Source of the DNA: Candidatus Omnitrophota bacterium | GTDB lineage: Bacteria; Omnitrophota; Gorgyraeia; Gorgyraeales; Gorgyraeaceae | Assembly: GCA_003485765.1 (NCBI GenBank) | Contig: DNHS01000010.1 | Span: 9,295 to 63,734 of the forward strand | Length of the DNA: 54,440 nucleotides | Direction of reading: 5' to 3' | Shown: positions 50,308 through 54,440 of the stretch, piece by piece | Position numbering within the stretch: position 1 is the first letter of the stretch | How the letters are laid out: each line of letters begins with the position of its first letter | Program-made: the position numbers and the translations under genes | The notes under the pieces: model-generated | Database searches by the model: none | The model's input: the letters and a program-made list of their open reading frames with translations, nothing else | Told to the model about the DNA's origin: nothing

Positions 50308-51879
50308 CTAATGTTTAAAGTGTCTTACTCCTGTCAAAACCATACTAATTCCAGCATCATCGCATGCTTTTATAACATGCTCGTCTCGAATAGAGCCGCC
50401 CGGTTGGATTATACTCGTTATACCTGCTCTCTTAGCTTCCTCTATAGCATCTTCTTTAGGAAAGAATGCGTCGCTGGCGCATGTAGCGCCTTTAGAAAGC
50501 TCTTTAGATTTCATTATGGCAATAACCATTGAATCAACCCTGGACATTTGTCCGGCGCCTACTCCTACTGTCTTTGTGCCTTGCGACAATACTATTGCAT
50601 TTGATCTGACATGTTTTGCTATCTTCCAACCAAAAAGTAAAGAAGCTATTTCTTCTTTTGTAGGCCTTTTCTTTGTAACTACTTTTAAATCCTTCTCTTC
50701 TATATGAAAAATATCCCTATCCTGTATCAAAAGCCCGCCTACAACTTTTTTCAAATCATAATCCTTCTCTATGCCTTTTAATTCTCCGACTTCTATCAAT
50801 CTGAGATTTTTCTTATCCATTAAAATATCCAGCGCCTTTTTTTCATACGAAGGGGCGATAATGCATTCTGTAAAACCTGCATTGATTATTGCTTCGGCTG
50901 TTTTTAAATCTACTTCTCTATTAAGGCCTACTATGCTTCCGAAAGCGGAAAGCTTGTCGCAATCTAAAGCATCATTATATGCCTCTGCTAATGTCTTAGC
51001 GCTTGCAGCCCCACAAGGGTTTGTATGTTTTATGACGCTTGCCGCAGGGTCTTTGAATTCTTTTACTATCTCAAGAGCCGCATCCAGGTCTATGATATTA
51101 TTAAACGAAAGTTCTTTCCCATGAAGCTGCTTTGCATTAGCTATGCCTACTACGCTTATATTTTTATCTTTATAAAAACTTGCTTTCTGGTGCGGATTTT
51201 CTCCGTATCTCAAGCCCTGCGCCTTTTCAAACTTCAATTCTAGAACATCTGGAAATTCTTTACCCTCTACCTTTGACCCTTCGTTTTCGACTTGTTTTTT
51301 CAAGTAGCTATAAATCGCTGCATCATACTTTGATGTTTTCTCGAAAACCTCTACGCCAAGTTTAAAATGCAATTCATCGGAAACCGCCCCGTTATTTTTC
51401 TTTAATTCTTCTATCACATCTTTATATCTATCTGGGTTGCACACTACCACGACATCCTTAGAATTTTTTGCAGCTGACCTTAACATGCTCGGCCCGCCTA
51501 TATCTATATTCTCTATCGCTTCTTCTAATTTCACGCTAGGCTCGGCAACTGTTTTTTCAAAAGGATAAAGATTTACAACCACCATATCTATCAGGCCTAT
51601 ATCATGTTTCTTAATCTGCTCCATATGTTCTTTTTTATCCCGTATAGCGAGAAGCCCGCCGTGAATCTTTGGATGTAGTGTCTTTACCCTGCCGTCCAGC
51701 ATCTCTGGAAAACCAGTGTAGTCTGACACAGACTTGACAGGCACACCCAAGCTTGCTATAAGCTTAGCAGTCCCGCCTGTAGATAATATCTCCACTTTAA
51801 ATTCATTCAACACTTTTACCAATTCTTCTAATCCTTTTTTATCTGATACGCTTATAAGCGCCCTTTTAATCTTCCGCAT
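50308..51879 (-). CDS. purH: Bifunctional AICAR transformylase/IMP cyclohydrolase
   Basis: Catalyses the last two steps of purine synthesis using 10-formyl-THF, which fits the folate genes alongside. The N-terminal MGS-like IMP cyclohydrolase domain (ISVSDKKGLEELVKVL, STGGTAKLIASLG, GRVKTLHPKIHGG) spans ~1-190. The C-terminal transformylase (~200-523) shows LRYGENPHQKASFY, FNNIIDLDAALEIV, VIKHTNPCGAA and GAGQMSRVDS. Full family length (523). The start is ATG 51879. Confidence 0.97.
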   Translation of the reverse strand: MRKIKRALISVSDKKGLEELVKVLNEFKVEILSTGGTAKLIASLGVPVKSVSDYTGFPEMLDGRVKTLHPKIHGGLLAIRDKKEHMEQIKKHDIGLIDMVVVNLYPFEKTVAEPSVKLEEAIENIDIGGPSMLRSAAKNSKDVVVVCNPDRYKDVIEELKKNNGAVSDELHFKLGVEVFEKTSKYDAAIYSYLKKQVENEGSKVEGKEFPDVLELKFEKAQGLRYGENPHQKASFYKDKNISVVGIANAKQLHGKELSFNNIIDLDAALEIVKEFKDPAASVIKHTNPCGAASAKTLAEAYNDALDCDKLSAFGSIVGLNREVDLKTAEAIINAGFTECIIAPSYEKKALDILMDKKNLRLIEVGELKGIEKDYDLKKVVGGLLIQDRDIFHIEEKDLKVVTKKRPTKEEIASLLFGWKIAKHVRSNAIVLSQGTKTVGVGAGQMSRVDSMVIAIMKSKELSKGATCASDAFFPKEDAIEEAKRAGITSIIQPGGSIRDEHVIKACDDAGISMVLTGVRHFKH

Positions 51880-51888
51880 CTCTCCTCC

Positions 51889-52896
51889 CTAGACGTTGAA
51901 GCGAATGTTCAACATGTCGCCGTCTTTAACAATATATTCTTTTCCCTCTATCTTCAATAATCCTGCCTCGCGCACCTTTTGCATATTGCCAACACATTTA
52001 ATAAAATCTTCGTAATTCACAACCTCTGCCCTGATAAAACCCCTCTTTATATCAGAATGTATCTTGCCTGCAGCCTCTATAGCGCTCAGGCCCGATTCCA
52101 GATGCCAACCTGTTGTATCTTTGTCTCCTGCTGTAAAAAACGTGAGAAGATTCAATTCCTTGCATATTATTTTTGACATATTTTCCCTGAAATTATACCC
52201 AGAGCCCATCTCTTTTGAAAATTGGCCGCGTTCTTCTGGTTTTAATTCCAAAATCTCAAGCTCTGTCTTGCCGAAAAATCTTACGTAGTTTAAGCCCATT
52301 GAAGAACAATATTCCTCAGTCTGGCTTATCTTATCCATATTTATCCCTTCTTCTAGATTTATAACGCCAACTATGGGCCTGAGGCTTATAAATGAAAAAC
52401 CGGAAAAAAGTTTCAGCTCGTCCTTAGTCAACCCTATATTACGCAGAAGTTTTGAGTTTTCAAGAGAATTCTGGCATTTTTTTAATAGTCTCATTTCGCT
52501 CTCTATATCAGTCTTGATTTTCATTCTTTCTTTCTCTATTTTAGTAATCCTATTCTGTATAGCCTCCAGGTCGGCAAGAATAATGTCCATCATATACCCT
52601 TCCAGGTCTTTTTTAGGGTTTTCGCTGAAAAATGCATTTGCTACGCATATAAACAGGTCTATGTCGTTCAGCTTAGAATATTCCTTGCCTGTAAAACCTG
52701 CGCTTGAACTAATATCCAGGAAAGCTGTTTCAGGATATACTCTTTTCTTTGAGGAAAAGATATCGCTAAGTTTTTCTATGCGGCTATCCATAAATTTAAA
52801 CATGCCTATATCGCCGGTAATATTAGCAGATTGCAGCAATACCTTGAATATGGTTGTTTTTCCGGACTGCGCCGGACCAATTATGCCAATCTTCAT
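51889..52896 (-). CDS. Divergent YchF/Obg-like GTPase
   Basis: A 335-residue relative of YchF (OLA1) P-loop NTPases, which bind ATP or GTP and associate with ribosomes. The P-loop IIGPAQSGKTT lies at residues 4-14 (YchF: GLPNVGKST). The coiled-coil insert is at ~110-155. The C-terminal TGS-like domain is clear: FFTAGDKDTTGWHLESGLSA, then GFIRAEVVNYEDFIKC. The usual DxAG(L) region is degenerate (FLDISSSAGFTGK) and the NxxE specificity motif is replaced by INLEEG, so nucleotide choice is unclear. It is not the canonical ychF and could have its own role. It lies between the pseudopilin genes and purH with small gaps. Confidence 0.75.
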   Translation of the reverse strand: MKIGIIGPAQSGKTTIFKVLLQSANITGDIGMFKFMDSRIEKLSDIFSSKKRVYPETAFLDISSSAGFTGKEYSKLNDIDLFICVANAFFSENPKKDLEGYMMDIILADLEAIQNRITKIEKERMKIKTDIESEMRLLKKCQNSLENSKLLRNIGLTKDELKLFSGFSFISLRPIVGVINLEEGINMDKISQTEEYCSSMGLNYVRFFGKTELEILELKPEERGQFSKEMGSGYNFRENMSKIICKELNLLTFFTAGDKDTTGWHLESGLSAIEAAGKIHSDIKRGFIRAEVVNYEDFIKCVGNMQKVREAGLLKIEGKEYIVKDGDMLNIRFNV

Positions 52897-52909
52897 AAGA
52901 TGTAAGGAA

Positions 52910-53494
52910 TCATGCGGTTCTAAGGCGTGTTATTACTTCAAATATTTCGCCTTCTTTAGCTTTTTTATCTTCTATTTTTATCTTTATCTTAACTGCATTT
53001 GGCAGGCCAACGCCTGACGCCTGATCAGAATTCCAGGCATCTTGCCATACCAACCCGTCAAAATATGAAAATTCCAGTTCTGAAACATTATCGCTCAATA
53101 CATCACTATGGCCATAAGTTGTAAAATCATAATCTGGTTCTATTTCATCATTGCGCATAAGAAGCCTTTTAGCGCTATCCAGCCAGTATTCCACCTCGCT
53201 GAGTTCAAATACGCCTGAATCCGCGGAAACGAAAGAAATAAAACTGACCTTAAACTTATCTCCTGTAAACTTACAAAGAGAATTAGAGTTAATTACTGCT
53301 TGGCTTATTTCTGCGCTAATCCTGGAGATAGCGCTTCTCGCATTCTGATAACGCTCGCTTCTGGCCTCACCCTTTTGCCAGGATTTTGAAGCGCTCAGAA
53401 AAATAGTAAACGTAGAAGCCACTATCATTGCCAATATCGCAAGGGCAATAAGCACTTCTACGAGAGTAAACCCCTTGAGCCTATTTAATGACAT
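52910..53494 (-). CDS. Pseudopilin-like protein (GspJ type)
   Basis: Class III signal: LKGFTLVEVLIALAILAMIV with the prepilin peptidase site G/F followed by Glu at +5. The mature part (~190 residues) resembles the minor pseudopilin GspJ/PilW: ARSAISRISAEISQAV near 47 and a strand-rich domain with an acidic stretch. It is processed by PilD and caps the pseudopilus or pilus. It overlaps the preceding PilV/GspI-like gene by 14 bases. Whether the system is a type II secretion apparatus, type IV pilus or competence pilus cannot be decided; a ComEC is encoded in the same window. Confidence 0.82.
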   Translation of the reverse strand: MSLNRLKGFTLVEVLIALAILAMIVASTFTIFLSASKSWQKGEARSERYQNARSAISRISAEISQAVINSNSLCKFTGDKFKVSFISFVSADSGVFELSEVEYWLDSAKRLLMRNDEIEPDYDFTTYGHSDVLSDNVSELEFSYFDGLVWQDAWNSDQASGVGLPNAVKIKIKIEDKKAKEGEIFEVITRLRTA

Positions 53495-53864
53495 AGGTGA
53501 TAAAATCTTTAGACCTTGTGGTATTTCGTTCAGGCCAGATTACAGTCACAACAACCTTTCTCATATCGTCGCTTGAGGCTACTCCCTCTAGCGAAATATT
53601 ATCTATCTTTATAGCCCACTCAAAATCTCCGTCTTTTCCTGAAAGAGGTATCTTGGGAGGAAGCTCTGTTATCGCATCAAACCCAGCCAGTTTAACATCT
53701 TCTATTTTATTCTGCGCCAAAAAAGATGCCTTTGTCATCATGCCTGCGCGCTGCGACGCCCTTAAGCCAATAGGAAATATCTGCAATACTCCTACTAAAC
53801 CAATAGCCAATACAGCTATTGCGATAATCAATTCCAGCAGCGAAAACCCTCTTTTCTTATCCAT
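53481..53864 (-). CDS. Pseudopilin-like protein (GspI/PilV type)
   Basis: Class III signal peptide with GFSLLELIIAIAVLAIGLVG directly after a short basic leader (MDKKR), and a small mature domain of about 120 residues with the FLAQNKIEDVKLAGFDA helix typical of PilV/GspI-like minor pilins. The start is ATG 53864 with TTTGGA upstream; two earlier in-frame codons (ATG 53870, TTG 53879) are less likely, the TTG being inside junction hairpin 5. It is the neighbour of the GspJ-like gene and follows the GspF gene. Confidence 0.82.
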   Translation of the reverse strand: MDKKRGFSLLELIIAIAVLAIGLVGVLQIFPIGLRASQRAGMMTKASFLAQNKIEDVKLAGFDAITELPPKIPLSGKDGDFEWAIKIDNISLEGVASSDDMRKVVVTVIWPERNTTRSKDFITYVIK

Positions 53865-53874
53865 ATACATTCCA

Positions 53875-53915
53875 AACAACTTTACAAATTGACATTGTTG
53901 ATTTGTAAAGTTGTT
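53875..53915. repeat. Junction hairpin element 5
   Basis: Perfect 15-bp arms AACAACTTTACAAAT (53875-53889) and ATTTGTAAAGTTGTT (53901-53915). The loop read on the minus strand is CAACAATGTCA, the same as in elements 2 and 4 apart from one or two bases. It starts 12 bases after the gspF stop (53928) and ends 10 bases before the pseudopilin ATG (53864). Confidence 0.82.
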
Positions 53916-53927
53916 GCGAGTTGCAAG

Positions 53928-54440
53928 TTATTCTATAAGTTTTGCCAGCGAGAATAGCGGCATAAACATTGAAACTACGATAAATCCTACAACAAGACCC
54001 ATAAAAACTATAAGCAAAGGTTCCAGAAGAGAGGTAAGGCCGCTTACTGCAACATCCACCTCATCTTCAAAATTATCTGCAATCTGCATTAGCATCTTTG
54101 CCAAATCCCCTGTTTCCTCGCCTATATTTACCATTTTTGTAACAAGCGGGGGGAAAGCCTTGCTTGCCTCCATAGGCCCTGATACGCTTTCTCCCTCTTT
54201 GATACTATCCCGCACCTGTATAACTGCTCTGGCAATGAATTCATTTCCTATTGTATCTTTCACTGTTTGAAGCGCAGCGAGTATCGGAACTCCGCTTGAA
54301 AGCAATGTCCCTAGAGTCCTTGAAAATCTTGCGACGCTAACTTGCTGTATTAAATTTCCTACAACAGGGATACGCAGCTTTAACTTATCAACTATCAATT
54401 TTCTATCAGGATTTTTTATAATTGCCTTATATAGCGCAAT
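53928..54440 (-). CDS. GspF/PilC-type inner-membrane protein, C-terminal part
   Basis: The frame is open to the right edge of the window, so only the C-terminal ~170 residues are seen. They hold one T2SSF domain: RTLGTLLSSGVPILAALQT, RDSIKEGESVSGPMEASKA, FPPLVTKMVNIGEETGDLA and the two terminal helices around LLEPLLIVFMGLVVGFIVV. The sequence before it (LYKAIIKNPDRKL) belongs to the same protein. This polytopic platform protein assembles type IV pili or type II secretion pseudopili. The pseudopilin genes downstream belong to the same system. Confidence 0.92.
   Translation of the reverse strand: MALYKAIIKNPDRKLIVDKLKLRIPVVGNLIQQVSVARFSRTLGTLLSSGVPILAALQTVKDTIGNEFIARAVIQVRDSIKEGESVSGPMEASKAFPPLVTKMVNIGEETGDLAKMLMQIADNFEDEVDVAVSGLTSLLEPLLIVFMGLVVGFIVVSMFMPLFSLAKLIE

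Noticed and set aside
1..54440. CRISPR array, rRNA genes or replication origin
   Set aside because: No regularly spaced direct repeats, rRNA signature or DnaA-box cluster was seen.

Overview
This window looks like a contiguous piece of a Gram-negative, AT-rich genome from an uncultured bacterium. The outer-membrane export genes, lipoproteins, pseudopilins and overall gene set would fit Omnitrophota (formerly OP3) or a related candidate phylum. That placement is an inference from gene content and style; no 16S or marker tree can be built here. All genes but one (a methyltransferase at 18.6-19.4 kb) lie on the minus strand, so read the window from right to left.

Right end (46.9-54.4 kb): the C-terminal part of a GspF/PilC-type inner-membrane protein, two pseudopilin-like proteins, a divergent YchF-like GTPase, then purH, folC, mnmE and folE.

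Middle (19.6-46.8 kb): a large exopolysaccharide/capsule locus that starts at a very good sigma70-type promoter (46801-46829). It encodes an outer-membrane barrel, a Wza-like export protein, a Wzc-like tyrosine autokinase, a regulator fusing an excisionase-type HTH to HD-GYP, two O-antigen ligase/polymerase-type proteins (one with TPRs), a Wzx-type flippase, a CelD/FemAB-like acyltransferase, a polysaccharide deacetylase, a WbaP/WcaJ-type initiating transferase, a SurA-like lipoprotein, several GT4 glycosyltransferases, a GH51-like glycosidase, a radical SAM protein, a tandem SGNH-hydrolase pair and a GT-C membrane glycosyltransferase. The set resembles EpsD/Wza/deacetylase/FemAB loci linked to exosortases, but no exosortase is visible here.

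Left of that: a methyltransferase flanked by a 115-bp direct duplication of the 5' end and promoter of a histidine kinase; the kinase with its partner response-regulator/kinase; two paralogous small secreted proteins; pfkA with mixed ATP/PPi motifs; a small membrane protein behind a strong promoter and a structured, attenuator-like leader; a UvrD-family helicase; an MFS exporter; tRNA-Ala(GGC)-leuS; a metallopeptidase; ComEC; a MetE-like protein; and a truncated hypF at the left edge.

Three themes stand out. (1) Five perfect hairpin elements occupy gene junctions from the upstream stop codon to just before the downstream ribosome-binding site; three share an 11-nt loop and the arms co-vary. 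(2) Palindromic REP-like elements are embedded in reading frames (hypF, comEC, the pfkA start). (3) Several strong promoters sit so close to their start codons that the mRNAs should be leaderless or nearly so. There is no CRISPR array, rRNA or intact insertion sequence, and no gene-free stretch longer than about 300 bases.
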